Notes: a model not told the origin generated them from the letters alone. A stretch of DNA of 54,984 nucleotides from RUG572 sp051884915 (GCA_051884915.1 JBJEWF010000063.1:1-54984), one strand, 5' to 3'. Positions 9,288 through 19,021 are shown, counted from the stretch's first letter. Translations and numbers: made by a program.

Positions 9288-10343
9288 ATGAAGGCCGCAC
9301 CGCGCATCCTGTTCGTGGGCAATTTCCTGACGCGCCATTGGGGCCGCGGGCGCACGGGAATCGACATGCGCCTGATGGCGGGCGCGATCCGCAACGACTG
9401 GCCGGCCCTTTCCTTTTCCGAGCGCGACATCGCCCGGTTCCTCGCGCCGCTGGGCTTTCTGCGGACGGTCGGCGCGGCGATGATGAACACGCGGCTGGTG
9501 GCGACGGCGAAGAACTGGAAGCCGGACGTCGTCTTCGTCAGCCACTGCGACTACGTGACGAACGCGACGCTGGCGGCGATCCGCCGCGCCGTGCCGGGCG
9601 TGCGGATCGCCCATCTCAACTGCGATCCCGTGGAGACGGCGCATTGCCGGGCGCAGATCGCGCGGCGGGTGGATTCCTGCGACGCGATCTTCGTGACCAC
9701 GGCGGGGGCGGCGCTGGAGCCGTGGAAGACGGCGAAGAACGTGGTGGGGTTCTTCCCCAATCCGAGCGATCCCGCCTACGAGGTGGAGGACAATTCGGCG
9801 AAGACGGATTTCGCCTACGACCTCTTCTTCGCGGGACGTCCGGCGCTGGCGGACGCGCGGCAGGCGCTGCTGGACGACCTGCTGCCGCGGCTGGCGCCCT
9901 CCGTGCGCCTGGGGCTGTTCGGCATGGGGAAGGCGCTGGTCGTCGGCCGCGCCTACGAAGAGGCGATTGCGGCCTCGAAGATGGGCCTGTCCATCAACCG
10001 GTTCGAGAACTGGAAGTGGTACGCGTCCGACCGCATCACGCACCTGATGGCCAACGGCGTGCTCGCGTTCCAGTACGACGGCAACCAGATGCAGGATTTC
10101 TTCTCGGCGGAGGAGACCGTCTATTTCCACACGGCGGCCGAACTGGCCGAGAAGATCGCCTTCTACCAGGCGCACGACGGCGCGCGCCGCGCCGTGGCCG
10201 CGGCCGGGCGCGCGGCGTACCGCCGGCTGTTCGACGCGCGGCGCGTCCTGAAATGCCTGGTCGAGGCGACGCTGGGCGAGCCCTTCTCCGAGGCCTACGA
10301 GTGGGCCGGGGAAGTCCACCGGGAGCGGAACGGGCGTTTTTGA
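9288..10343 (+). CDS. CgeB-like family 1 glycosyltransferase
   Basis: This is a 351-residue cytoplasmic protein with two Rossmann-like halves. The N-terminal half has ILFVGNF and KPDVVFVSHCDYVTNATL. The C-terminal half has the CgeB/glycosyltransferase-group-1 pattern AYDLFFAGRP, LSINRFENWKWYASDRITHLMANGVLAF and EETVYFHTAAELAEKIAFY. It is likely a GT-B sugar transferase. Two MsbA-like exporters follow directly, so the likely role is in a surface glycoconjugate or lipid-linked sugar; acceptor and donor are unknown. Confidence 0.75.
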   Translation: MKAAPRILFVGNFLTRHWGRGRTGIDMRLMAGAIRNDWPALSFSERDIARFLAPLGFLRTVGAAMMNTRLVATAKNWKPDVVFVSHCDYVTNATLAAIRRAVPGVRIAHLNCDPVETAHCRAQIARRVDSCDAIFVTTAGAALEPWKTAKNVVGFFPNPSDPAYEVEDNSAKTDFAYDLFFAGRPALADARQALLDDLLPRLAPSVRLGLFGMGKALVVGRAYEEAIAASKMGLSINRFENWKWYASDRITHLMANGVLAFQYDGNQMQDFFSAEETVYFHTAAELAEKIAFYQAHDGARRAVAAAGRAAYRRLFDARRVLKCLVEATLGEPFSEAYEWAGEVHRERNGRF

Positions 10344-10362
10344 TCGGGAGGGTCGTCCAGTC

Positions 10363-12303
10363 GTGTCAAGCCAGAGCCAGAGAGCGGAATTCCGGCGCGA
10401 GTTCTTCGACCGGGACTACACGGTCCGGGAGGCCTACGCGCGCGCGGCCGCATACGCGAAACCGTACCGGCTGCGCATCGTGCTGGGCATTGTCTGCGGG
10501 ATGCTGACGGCGGGCACGCTGGTCCCCCTCTTCCAGATGGTCCAGCCGGCCGTCCGGCAGTTGGCCGAAGTCGGCCGGCCGAAGGCCGAATGCCCCGCCG
10601 GCGCGCCGGCCGCGCCGGCGCCCGTGCCGGCGGCCGGCCGGCAGAAGTTGCCGGGCTGGTACCGCGACGCGGAAAAGCTCGCCCGGAAGGCCGGATTCGA
10701 GCTGACGGACGAACGGGGGGCGATGGGCGGGCCGCTGCTGCTGGCCGCGCTGTTCGTCGTTCCGGCGGTTGCCGGCCTTCGCCTGCTGCTCAAGTTCCTG
10801 AACGGATACTGCCTGTCCTGGGCGGCGGTCCATGCCGTGTCGGACCTGAGCTGCGACATGTTGCGCCACGTCCAGAACCAGTCGCTGCAGTTCTTCGGCC
10901 GGATCGACGTGGGCCAGCTGATGTCGCGCATCGGCAACGATCCGCGCGAGGTGCGCACCATCATCCGCGTGGTGATGGCGGAACTCGCCGAGGCGCCGTT
11001 CGAGATCGCCGTCTCGCTGCTCTACATCGTGTGGTTCGCCGTCGCGAACGACATGATTCCCACCCTGGTCGTGCTGTCCGTGGCCTTTCCGGCCTTTCTC
11101 TTCCCGGTCAAGAGGATCGGCCACGCGATCCGCCTCTGGTCGCGCCAGGCCATGGTGCGTTCGGCGCAGCTGCTGGGGCGCGTCCACGAGGTGCTGACGT
11201 GCGTGAAGCTGGTGAAATCGGCCGACGCCGAGGCGTTCGAGAACGCGCTCTACCGGAAGGCCAACCGCGAGCAGGTGAAGATCACGCTCAGGGCGGCGCG
11301 CGCGGGGCTGGCCGTTCCGCCCGCGCTGGAAATGGTGGGCGTGCTGCTGCTGTGCGGTCTGGTGGCCTGGTGCTTCTGGCAGCGCGTCGCCCTGGAGCGC
11401 ATCCTGCCCATGCTGGCGCCGCTGCTCGTCATCTACAAGCCGGTGAAGAAGCTCTCCCGCCTCCAGGTCCAGATCGAAGGCGGCATGGCGGCGCTTTCGC
11501 GCGTGTTTTCCCTGATGGACGTCCGCATGGAGATTCCGGAGCCGGCGGCGCCCGTGCCCCTGAAGGAATTCGCGGAGGCGATCCGGTTCGAGGACGTCTC
11601 GTTCACCTACGAGACGGCCGGCGCGCCGGCGGTGAAGCACGCGTCGTTCACGCTGGCGCGGGGGCAGACCGTGGCGGTGGTGGGCGGCACGGGGAGCGGA
11701 AAGACCACGCTGGGCGCGCTGCTGGCGCGCTTCGCGGATCCGACGTCCGGCCGCGTGACGATCGACGGCGTGGATCTTCGCGACGTGGCGACGGACGATC
11801 TCCGCCGGCTGGTCGGCGTCGTCACGCAGGAGCCGCAGCTCTTCAACGTCTCGATCGGGCGGAACATCGCCTACGGGATGCCCGCGGCGACGGAAGCCGA
11901 CATCGTGGCGGCGGCGAAGTCGGCGCATGCCGACGGCTTCATCCGCGCGCAGCCGGAGGGCTACGCGCGGACGGCCGGCGAAAAGGGGCTGGCGCTTTCC
12001 GGCGGCGAACGGCAGCGCGTGGCAATCGCCCGGGCCATTCTCCGCAACGCCCCCATTCTCATCCTGGACGAGGCGACCAGCGCGCTGGACACGGTGACGG
12101 AAGCCCAGGTCCAGCAGGCGCTCGACAACCTGATGGCGAACCGGACGACGCTGGTCATCGCCCACCGGCTGGCGACGATCCGCCATGCGGACCTGATTCT
12201 GGTGATGGACCATGGCGAAATCGTCGAGCGGGGCACGCACGAGACGCTGCTCGCGCAGAAGGGCCGGTACGCGCAGTTGTGCGCCCTGCAGAAGGTGGAC
12301 TGA
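10363..12303 (+). CDS. MsbA-like ABC exporter (first of tandem pair)
   Basis: This is a 646-residue half-transporter with an N-terminal six-TM exporter domain and a C-terminal ATPase. Walker A GGTGSGKTT is near residue 441, Q-loop VTQEP, signature LSGGERQR near 544, Walker B with ILDEATSALD near 566, and H-loop IAHRL. The first extracytoplasmic loop is unusually long, with an Ala/Pro-rich stretch (about residues 65-90) followed by LPGWYRDAEKLARKAGF; the same feature is in the next gene. The start is GTG. Spacing to the next gene is 4 nt. The two are paralogues and could form a heterodimer or act separately, probably exporting a lipid or glycolipid. Confidence 0.92.
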   Translation: MSSQSQRAEFRREFFDRDYTVREAYARAAAYAKPYRLRIVLGIVCGMLTAGTLVPLFQMVQPAVRQLAEVGRPKAECPAGAPAAPAPVPAAGRQKLPGWYRDAEKLARKAGFELTDERGAMGGPLLLAALFVVPAVAGLRLLLKFLNGYCLSWAAVHAVSDLSCDMLRHVQNQSLQFFGRIDVGQLMSRIGNDPREVRTIIRVVMAELAEAPFEIAVSLLYIVWFAVANDMIPTLVVLSVAFPAFLFPVKRIGHAIRLWSRQAMVRSAQLLGRVHEVLTCVKLVKSADAEAFENALYRKANREQVKITLRAARAGLAVPPALEMVGVLLLCGLVAWCFWQRVALERILPMLAPLLVIYKPVKKLSRLQVQIEGGMAALSRVFSLMDVRMEIPEPAAPVPLKEFAEAIRFEDVSFTYETAGAPAVKHASFTLARGQTVAVVGGTGSGKTTLGALLARFADPTSGRVTIDGVDLRDVATDDLRRLVGVVTQEPQLFNVSIGRNIAYGMPAATEADIVAAAKSAHADGFIRAQPEGYARTAGEKGLALSGGERQRVAIARAILRNAPILILDEATSALDTVTEAQVQQALDNLMANRTTLVIAHRLATIRHADLILVMDHGEIVERGTHETLLAQKGRYAQLCALQKVD

Positions 12304-12307
12304 GGCC

Positions 12308-14233
12308 ATGGCGAAACGCAAAGAATACCGCAGGGAATTTTTCGACCGCGAATACGCCGCGCGCGAAGCCTACGCCCGGCTGTGGGCGTTTGCCGGGAAG
12401 TTCCGGGCGCGGATCTTCTTCGGGCTGTTCTGCGGGCTGCTGAGCGCCGGCGCCCTCCTGCCCTTCTACCAGATGGTCCAGCCGGCCGTGGCGGAGGTGC
12501 CGATGACCGCGGCGGACGTGCCGGCGGCCGGTTCCGGCCGGCCGCGGATGGCCAAGGCGCTGGACCGCGCGGCCCGCCTGCCGGGCTGGTTCGTCGAAGT
12601 CGAGAAGGTGGCGGGGAAGGCGGGCATTTCGGTCGCGTCCGAGGACGGCGGCCTGAGCGGGGCCATGCTCCTCATCGTCTTTCTCGTCCTCCCGGCCGTC
12701 TGCGGCTTCCGCGTGCTGATGGTCTTCCTCAACCACTACTGCCTGACGTCGGCGGTCACGAAGGCGACGGCGGCGATCCGCGTGAAGCTGCTGGAGCACG
12801 TGCAGCGCCAGTCCATGCAGTTCCACGGGCGGGTCGACGTGGGCCAGCTCATGTCGCGCATGACGGCCGATCCGAACCAGCTGGCGCGCGTCCTGCCGGT
12901 CATCCTCGCCGAACTGGCCATTGCGCCATTCGAGATCGCCTTCTCGCTGTTCTTCATCGTCTCCTTCGCGATCCGGAACGGCCTGGCGGAGGTGCTGCTG
13001 ATTCTGCTCGTCGCCGTGCCGGCGTTCGTGCTGCCGATTGCCGCGCTGGGGCGGAAGATGCGGAAGTGGACGAAGCGCTCGCTGGAGCGCAGCTCGGTGA
13101 TCGGGTCGGACGTCCACGAGGTCCTGACCTGCGTGCGCACGGTGAAGGCCTACCATACGGAGGAGCTGGAGAACGGGGTCTTCCGGAAGGTCTACGACCA
13201 TCTGAACAAGTCGGTTCTGCGCGCCCTGCGGCTGGGCCTGCTGACGGGGCCGCTCGTGGAGTCGATCGGCATTGCGCTGATCGGCGCCGCGCTGATCGGC
13301 TGTTTCGCGCTCCAGATTCCGCTGATGGATTTCCTGCCGCTGCTGGCGCCGGCCCTGATGGTCTACCGGCCCATCAAGGAACTGTCCAAACTCCAGGTCC
13401 AGATCCAGGACTCCATGGCGGGGCTGTCGCGGATCTTCTCGCTGCTCGACTGCCACATGGAATTGGCGGAGCCGCCGGTTCCGGCGGTCCTCCCCGCGTT
13501 CCGCGACGCCGTCCGCTTCGAGGACGTCGTCTTCACCTACGACACGGCCGACGCGCCGGCGGTCGACCATGTTTCGTTCGAGCTGAAGCGCGGCCAGATG
13601 GTCGCCGTCGTCGGCGCCACGGGGTCGGGGAAGTCGACGCTGGGCGCCCTGCTGTCGCGTTTCCACGATCCGCAGGCGGGGCGCATAACCATCGACGGCG
13701 TCGACATCCGGTCGCTCGCGCCGTCCGCGGTGCACCGTCTGGTGGGGGTCGTGCCGCAGGAGACGAGCCTGTTCAACGACACGATCGAGGCGAACATCGG
13801 CTACGGCCTGCCCGGCGCGACGCGCGAACAGATCGTGGCGGCCGCGCAAACCGCCAACGCCTACGACTTCATCATGGCCCAGCCCGAGGGCTTCAGCCGG
13901 AAATGCGGCGAAAAGGGCTTTGCCCTGTCGGGGGGCGAACGCCAGCGCCTGGCCATCGCGCGCGCGATCCTGCGGAATCCGCCCATTCTCGTCCTCGACG
14001 AGGCCACCAGCGCGCTCGACACGGTGACCGAGCATCTGGTCCAGCAGGCCCTGGAGAATCTGATGCGGAACCGGACGGTGTTCTCCATCGCCCACCGGCT
14101 TTCGACCGTGCGGCACGCGGACCGGATCCTCGTCATGGACCGCGGGCGCATCGTCGAGTCCGGCACGCACGACGAGCTGCTGGCGCTCAAGGGCGTCTAC
14201 TCCGGGCTTTGCGCGGCCCAGACGTCCGGTTGA
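12308..14233 (+). CDS. MsbA-like ABC exporter (second of tandem pair)
   Basis: This is a 641-residue paralogue of the preceding exporter. The N-termini are alike (EYRREFFDREYAAREAYAR versus EFRREFFDRDYTVREAYAR), as is the long loop motif LPGWFVEVEKVAGKAGI. The ATPase is complete: Walker A GATGSGKST near residue 436, LSGGERQR near 540, DEATSALD near 562, and H-loop IAHRLSTV. Both ATPases look catalytically competent, unlike many heterodimeric exporters in which one site is degenerate. The ATG at 12308 directly follows the upstream stop. No terminator with a T-tract is visible before the gspF promoter. Confidence 0.92.
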   Translation: MAKRKEYRREFFDREYAAREAYARLWAFAGKFRARIFFGLFCGLLSAGALLPFYQMVQPAVAEVPMTAADVPAAGSGRPRMAKALDRAARLPGWFVEVEKVAGKAGISVASEDGGLSGAMLLIVFLVLPAVCGFRVLMVFLNHYCLTSAVTKATAAIRVKLLEHVQRQSMQFHGRVDVGQLMSRMTADPNQLARVLPVILAELAIAPFEIAFSLFFIVSFAIRNGLAEVLLILLVAVPAFVLPIAALGRKMRKWTKRSLERSSVIGSDVHEVLTCVRTVKAYHTEELENGVFRKVYDHLNKSVLRALRLGLLTGPLVESIGIALIGAALIGCFALQIPLMDFLPLLAPALMVYRPIKELSKLQVQIQDSMAGLSRIFSLLDCHMELAEPPVPAVLPAFRDAVRFEDVVFTYDTADAPAVDHVSFELKRGQMVAVVGATGSGKSTLGALLSRFHDPQAGRITIDGVDIRSLAPSAVHRLVGVVPQETSLFNDTIEANIGYGLPGATREQIVAAAQTANAYDFIMAQPEGFSRKCGEKGFALSGGERQRLAIARAILRNPPILVLDEATSALDTVTEHLVQQALENLMRNRTVFSIAHRLSTVRHADRILVMDRGRIVESGTHDELLALKGVYSGLCAAQTSG

Positions 14234-14293
14234 CGCCGGGTTCCCGCCCGGGCGGCCGCGCCGGGCCGCGTGCGCCGCCGGCGGGATTCGCGC

Positions 14294-14323
14294 TTGCGCG
14301 CACGTGCCGCAATAGTGTATAAT
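14294..14323 (+). promoter_or_regulatory. promoter of the pseudopilin cluster
   Basis: TTGCGC (14294-14299), an 18-nt spacer, then TATAAT (14318-14323). Transcription should start near 14330, giving a leader of about 33 nt before the ATG at 14363. It is the only promoter-like sequence noticed ahead of the GspF-to-giant-protein gene run. Confidence 0.65.
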
Positions 14324-14362
14324 CCGCCCAGTCAACTAGCATCCTCAAGACGGGACTTTGTC

Positions 14363-15679
14363 ATGGCAACATTTCAATACATTGCGAAAGATGGTTCGGG
14401 GAACGAGCGCCGCGGCATGATCGAGGCCGGCGACCGGTCGGGCGCGATTGCCGCGATCCGCGCGCAGGGTCTGATGCCGACGGCCTTGGGCGAGGTGAAG
14501 GGCGCCCCCGCGCCGGCGGCCCAGAAGCCCGTCGCCAAGAAGGGGAAGGGCGCCCGGCCCGCGCCCGCCAAGAAGAGCGGCATGAACCGGGAGATCAACA
14601 TCAAGCTCCCGAAGTTCCTCCTGGGCCGCGTCAAGCCGAAGGACCTGACGGCCTTCACGCGCCAGCTGGCCACGCTGGTGAACGCCGGTCTGCCGCTGAT
14701 GCGCTGCATCGAGGTCATGAAGAAGCAGAAGATGGCGCCGGCCATGAAGGACTGCCTGGACGGCATATCCGAGGGCATCGCCGGCGGCGCGACGTTCTCG
14801 GAGTCGCTCACGGCCTATCCGAAGGTCTTCGATAATCTCTACGTCAACATGGTGAAGGCCGGCGAGGCGGGCGGCGTGCTGGAAGTCGTGCTGAACCGGT
14901 TGGCCGAATTCGCCGAAAAGGCCCAGAAGATCAAGAACAAGGTCAAGGGCGCGATGATCTACCCGATCGTCGTCCTGACGGCCGCAATCGGCATCACCGC
15001 GTTCCTGCTCGTGACGGTGATCCCGAAGTTCCAGCAGGTGTTCAACGACATTCTCGGCGGCCAGCAGCTGCCGGCGATCACGGAATTCGTGATGTCGCTC
15101 TCCGACTACGTGCAGAACAACGGCCTCCAGCTGCTGGGCGTCGTGGTGGCGCTCGTCGTCCTCTACAAGGTGCTGGGCAAGACGAAGAAAGGCGCCTTCC
15201 TGCTGGACAAGATGCGCATTTCCATGCCGATCACCGGCACGCTCGTGCGCCGGACGGCCATCTCCCAGTTCTCGCGCACGCTGGGCACGCTGCTCGCTTC
15301 CGGCGTGCCGATCCTGCAGGCGCTCGTCATCGTGCGCGACACGACGGCGAACCGCGTCGTCCAGAAGGCCATCCAGATGGTCCATGACGCCGTGAAGGAA
15401 GGCGAGTCGATGACGGATCCGCTGGCCGCGTCCGGCGTCTTCCCGCCGATGGTCGTCTCCATGGTGCAGGTCGGCGAGGAGACGGGCGCGCTTTCGGACA
15501 TGCTGACGCGCGTGGCGAACACGTACGACGACGAAGTGGACAATGCCGTGGCCGGCATGACGGCCGCCATCGAACCCGCCCTGATCATCTTCCTCGCCGT
15601 CATCGTCGGCACGATCGTGATCGCCATGTTCCTGCCGATGATCAAGATCATCTCCTCCGTCTCGGGCGCGGGCGCGTGA
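14363..15679 (+). CDS. GspF/PilC-type inner-membrane platform protein
   Basis: This is a 438-residue protein of the type II secretion/type IV pilus platform family. The N-terminus (MATFQYIAKDGSGNERRG) is typical. An Ala/Lys/Pro-rich linker (about residues 50-75) precedes two T2SSF repeats, seen as FTRQLATLVNAGLPLMRCIEV and FSRTLGTLLASGVPILQAL. Each is followed by a KAGEAGG- or QVGEETG-type motif and TM segments, the last one at the C-terminus (LIIFLAVIVGTIVIAMFLPM). It heads the pseudopilin gene run. No gspE or gspD is present in the window, so the secretin and ATPase must be elsewhere. Confidence 0.93.
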   Translation: MATFQYIAKDGSGNERRGMIEAGDRSGAIAAIRAQGLMPTALGEVKGAPAPAAQKPVAKKGKGARPAPAKKSGMNREINIKLPKFLLGRVKPKDLTAFTRQLATLVNAGLPLMRCIEVMKKQKMAPAMKDCLDGISEGIAGGATFSESLTAYPKVFDNLYVNMVKAGEAGGVLEVVLNRLAEFAEKAQKIKNKVKGAMIYPIVVLTAAIGITAFLLVTVIPKFQQVFNDILGGQQLPAITEFVMSLSDYVQNNGLQLLGVVVALVVLYKVLGKTKKGAFLLDKMRISMPITGTLVRRTAISQFSRTLGTLLASGVPILQALVIVRDTTANRVVQKAIQMVHDAVKEGESMTDPLAASGVFPPMVVSMVQVGEETGALSDMLTRVANTYDDEVDNAVAGMTAAIEPALIIFLAVIVGTIVIAMFLPMIKIISSVSGAGA

Positions 15680-15740
15680 GACCGGCGGAGGCGGACGGAC
15701 GGGACGCAGAGGTGGAGACTGCCAACGCTGAGAGGTGACT

Positions 15741-16898
15741 ATGGCTCGGAAAAGAGGTTTTACGCTGATTGAGCTCCTGATCGTGACGGTGGTCATCGTC
15801 ACGCTCATGGGGGTCGTCTTCCGTCTGGCCGGCATCGGCGGGTCCGCCAAGGCCAAGAACGTGACGGTGTCCCGGCTGCAGAAGATCGAGAACGCGCTAT
15901 CGGGCTATTACGCGGCCTACGGCTCCTATCCGCCGGTTCCGTTCCACGGCTACCGGGACATCTACCTCCGGTGCAACGACAACGGGCTGCTGGTCGACGA
16001 GTCCGGCAGCCGCGACTTCTCGTCCGGGGATTTCCGGCGCCAGGTCGAGGCGGCCTGCCGGGCGCAGCCGCTGGCCGTCCGCTTCCCCTACGACGTCGAG
16101 AAGTACGGCGACTACATCGACGCGCTGTCGGACCAGTGCAAGCTGCTCTGCACGATGCAGGGGTCGGCCTACGCGCAGTGGCGCGACCGCGCGAGCGTCT
16201 TCAGCAGGGGGTTCGACTGCATGAAGCAGAACCTCTACGGCACCAAGCTGAAGACGAGTCCCGAATGGCAGGACGTCCGCGTTTTCCAGTTCGGGCTGCT
16301 GTCCTTTCTGCTGCCGCGCTACCTGTTCATGATGGAGGGGAAGAAGGACTACTACGACGATTGCGCCCAGTGGGAGCGGAACAACCGCCACATCTGCGAC
16401 TTCACGGACGGCAAGCGGATCACGCAGTGGGCGACCGTCCAGCAGTATCTGGGCACGGGGCAGGGCGTCGGCGGCAGCGGCGACCGGTCGAAGGCGGCGA
16501 TGATCACCAACCTGCCGAGCCAGTCCGTGTGCGCGCGCTGGATGCCGAACTTCCAGGGCATCATCCGCGGCGGCCGCACGTTCTACGGCGTCGACACGTC
16601 GGACGGCAATGCGTTCAACAACGCGGATTCGCCCAATCTGGGGGTCTTTTCGACGGACTCCAACGGTGGCGGCGGCGGCCGGCAGTACGTGCTCAACGGC
16701 ATGACCATCTGGGACGGCTGGTATCGCGACATCTACTACTACTCCGAGCCGCCGTACCAGAGCTACCGGCTGTGGTCGGCCGGTCCCGACGGGCGGACGT
16801 TCCCGCCGTGGATCGATTTGGCCTCGCTGCCGAGCGAGAGCGACCGGAAACTGGCGGCCCAATGGATGGCGGACGACATCGTCCACATGTCGAACTGA
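15741..16898 (+). CDS. prepilin-like protein with large C-terminal domain
   Basis: This is a 385-residue class III-signal protein: MARKRG/FTLIELLIVTVVIVTLMGVVF, with prepilin peptidase cleavage after Gly and Glu5 of the mature protein conserved. The C-terminal domain of about 330 residues is much longer than an ordinary pseudopilin (100-200) and ends with a part rich in Tyr, Trp and Gly. The start was taken as the ATG at 15741 after GAGAGGTGA; a GTG at 15735 is an in-frame alternative. It is the first of seven pseudopilins in the cluster. Confidence 0.85.
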   Translation: MARKRGFTLIELLIVTVVIVTLMGVVFRLAGIGGSAKAKNVTVSRLQKIENALSGYYAAYGSYPPVPFHGYRDIYLRCNDNGLLVDESGSRDFSSGDFRRQVEAACRAQPLAVRFPYDVEKYGDYIDALSDQCKLLCTMQGSAYAQWRDRASVFSRGFDCMKQNLYGTKLKTSPEWQDVRVFQFGLLSFLLPRYLFMMEGKKDYYDDCAQWERNNRHICDFTDGKRITQWATVQQYLGTGQGVGGSGDRSKAAMITNLPSQSVCARWMPNFQGIIRGGRTFYGVDTSDGNAFNNADSPNLGVFSTDSNGGGGGRQYVLNGMTIWDGWYRDIYYYSEPPYQSYRLWSAGPDGRTFPPWIDLASLPSESDRKLAAQWMADDIVHMSN

Positions 16899-16928
16899 AC
16901 GGATGCGAAGGCCTGAAAGGTGAGCAAA

Positions 16929-17552
16929 ATGGAAAAACGCGGATTCACGTTGATTGAAATGCTGGTGGTGCTGGGGATCATCGGCGTGCTGATCGGGGCG
17001 CTGCTGGCCGGGTTCAGCACGATGACGAAGTCGGCCCAGCGCGCGCGCGCGCAGGAGACCGTGTCGAACGCGGCCACCGCGCTGGGATCCATCCTGGCCA
17101 CCGAAGGCGCCTGGCCCAAGGCCCTGCTCCAGAACACGCGGATGAACGTGGCCGTGGCGCGCGCGCTGGCTCGCCGGAACCTGATGGGCGTCGCCTACGA
17201 TCCGGACGCGAAGAAGGCCGACGGCTCGCAGGACTATACGCCCAAGGGGACGGATCGGCACGGCATCGTCGACCCGTGGGCCGTGGCGGTGCTGAAGCGC
17301 AAGCCGTCCGCCGGCACGGGCGAAGCCGTCCCCTCGGGCGGCACGGTGGCCGACCACGTGCTCTATTTCGCGGTCGACCAGGATGGCGACGGCTTCGTGA
17401 CGCGGAAGGAGAATGCGCCCTGCTCGAAGGTCCGCGCGTCGGCAATCGTCTGGTGCGCGGGGGCGGACGGCAAGCTGGGCGACTACGGCCGGCGGACGAA
17501 GGAGTCGGCCGACGACATCTACAGCTGGCAGAAATCGCAGGTTGAGGACTGA
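16929..17552 (+). CDS. prepilin-like protein (pseudopilin)
   Basis: This is a 207-residue protein with signal MEKRG/FTLIEMLVVLGIIGVLIGALL and conserved Glu5. The soluble part includes a GspG-like segment (VDPWAVAVLKR, then VDQDGDGFVTRKE and a GADGKLGDYG region). The DxDGDG stretch resembles a calcium-binding loop of the kind found in major pseudopilins; that is inference. The start ATG follows AAAGGTGAG. An in-frame GTG at 16920 is possible. Confidence 0.85.
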   Translation: MEKRGFTLIEMLVVLGIIGVLIGALLAGFSTMTKSAQRARAQETVSNAATALGSILATEGAWPKALLQNTRMNVAVARALARRNLMGVAYDPDAKKADGSQDYTPKGTDRHGIVDPWAVAVLKRKPSAGTGEAVPSGGTVADHVLYFAVDQDGDGFVTRKENAPCSKVRASAIVWCAGADGKLGDYGRRTKESADDIYSWQKSQVED

Positions 17553-17581
17553 CGGAACGGAAGCAAAGGGAGGGCGCGGAC

Positions 17582-18181
17582 ATGAGACTGCGGAAAACGG
17601 GCTTTACGATCGTGGAAATGCTGATGGTGATTGCGGTGCTGTCGATTCTCGCGGGCATCATCACGACGGCCGCCTCGTCGGCCATCAAGAACGCGCGCAG
17701 CCGCCGTGCGGACGCCATGAAGCAGACGTTGAAGAACGGCATCGGCGTCTACTACCAGCAGAAGGGCGAATGGCCGGGCGCGCTGAAAAGCCTGTCCGAA
17801 AACGGAAGCGGCAGCGAGAAGGTCTTTCTTCTGACCTCCCAGCAGGCCCAGAGCGTGTTCCGCGAGGTGGCCGAGGAAAGCCTCAAGTCCGGCGCCAATT
17901 CCATGATGGACGTGACGGGGCTTTTCGTCTCCCGCTCGGCGGGAACCGACGAAAGCGGCAAGGGGACGGGCATGGACTTCACGACCGCCAAGAAGGGCGA
18001 CAAGGGCCGCAAGGCCATCACGAGCGTGAGCCAGATGTATTTCGGCTATCCCGACACGAAGACGGGTTTCTTCCGGAGCTATTGGATCGACTACAATACC
18101 GAGACCGACTCCATCAACGTCCTGACTCTCTCGGAGAAGCAGAACAATGTCAACGACAAGAAATACACCAACAAGAACTAG
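17582..18181 (+). CDS. prepilin-like protein (pseudopilin)
   Basis: This is a 199-residue protein with signal MRLRKTG/FTIVEMLMVIAVLSILAGII and Glu5 conserved. A helix-rich segment follows (RRADAMKQTLKNGIGVYYQQ), then a polar soluble domain. Its 3' end (NDKKYTNKN) overlaps the next pseudopilin gene by 35 nt in another frame, which suggests coupled translation. Confidence 0.85.
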   Translation: MRLRKTGFTIVEMLMVIAVLSILAGIITTAASSAIKNARSRRADAMKQTLKNGIGVYYQQKGEWPGALKSLSENGSGSEKVFLLTSQQAQSVFREVAEESLKSGANSMMDVTGLFVSRSAGTDESGKGTGMDFTTAKKGDKGRKAITSVSQMYFGYPDTKTGFFRSYWIDYNTETDSINVLTLSEKQNNVNDKKYTNKN

Positions 18182-19010
18182 GGCGGCGCGCGGGTTCACC
18201 CTCGTCGAGCTCCTGGTCACCATCGGGCTGATGGCCCTTCTGGCGACCCTGGCGACGACGGGCTACTATGCCGCTTCCCGCGGCATGGCCGACCGCGGGG
18301 CGGTGACCGACGCGAAGTCGATCATCCGTTCCGCCATGCAGCGCGCGCTGATCGACCAGGTTCCGACGGCGGTGCTGTTCTACAACCAGCGGCTCCGGGA
18401 CGACTCGTCGGACGACGAGTCGGAAATCTGCGTGGGAACGGCGGTCGCCATCCGCATGTCGGGCCGCTTCTCCCACGTGTTCAGCGACATGCTGGTGGAC
18501 CAGTTCGCCGATCTCCAGCAGACCTATCCGACCACCCAGCTGTCCGCCGGCGGCGACAGCGGCATGCGGATCTACCGCATGGCGTCGGTCGACGAGGGCT
18601 ACGAGAAGTGCAAGACGATCGTCGAGAGTTCGGTGCGGAAGAAAGACGGCATCAACGAGTATCTGGTGGCGTCGGTGAGCAATCTCGTCAACGTGTCCTA
18701 CTGGGGCTTCAAGTACAGTTCCCGCAACGCGAACGCGAACTGGAAGGTGGGCGACGCCTACGCGTCGGAAATCGCGTCCCTGCAGCTGCCGCACGGCTAC
18801 ATCTTCGGCAGTTCGAAGCCGACGCGGTACGAGGCGACGACGCCGGCGGGGACGAAGGCCCTGATCTTCAATCCGCTGAACGCGACGATGGACATGAAGG
18901 AGAACCAGACGGACTTCTCGTTCGCCAACGTGGAAATCTACGCGTTGCGTCCGGGCAGCGGCGGGACGTCGTTGCAGAAAGTGGACTCCTTCAACAAGGT
19001 TGACGACTGA
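18147..19010 (+). CDS. prepilin-like protein, Verru_Chthon cassette D-like
   Basis: This is a 287-residue protein with basic leader MSTTRNTPTRTRAARG/FTLVELLVTIGLMALLATLATTGY and Glu5 conserved. The long basic leader and the position among other cassette-like genes suggest the Verru_Chthon cassette D family of Verrucomicrobiota. That match is from memory of family features and is uncertain. It overlaps the upstream gene by 35 nt. Confidence 0.8.
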   Translation: MSTTRNTPTRTRAARGFTLVELLVTIGLMALLATLATTGYYAASRGMADRGAVTDAKSIIRSAMQRALIDQVPTAVLFYNQRLRDDSSDDESEICVGTAVAIRMSGRFSHVFSDMLVDQFADLQQTYPTTQLSAGGDSGMRIYRMASVDEGYEKCKTIVESSVRKKDGINEYLVASVSNLVNVSYWGFKYSSRNANANWKVGDAYASEIASLQLPHGYIFGSSKPTRYEATTPAGTKALIFNPLNATMDMKENQTDFSFANVEIYALRPGSGGTSLQKVDSFNKVDD

Positions 19011-19021
19011 GGGGCGCCGGC

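Noticed and set aside
10366..12321. 651-codon antisense frame over the first ABC exporter (and similar frames over hydG, parE, parC, gspF and the giant protein)
   Set aside because: The + strand proteins have complete family motifs; the antisense products are His/Arg/Asp-rich and featureless.
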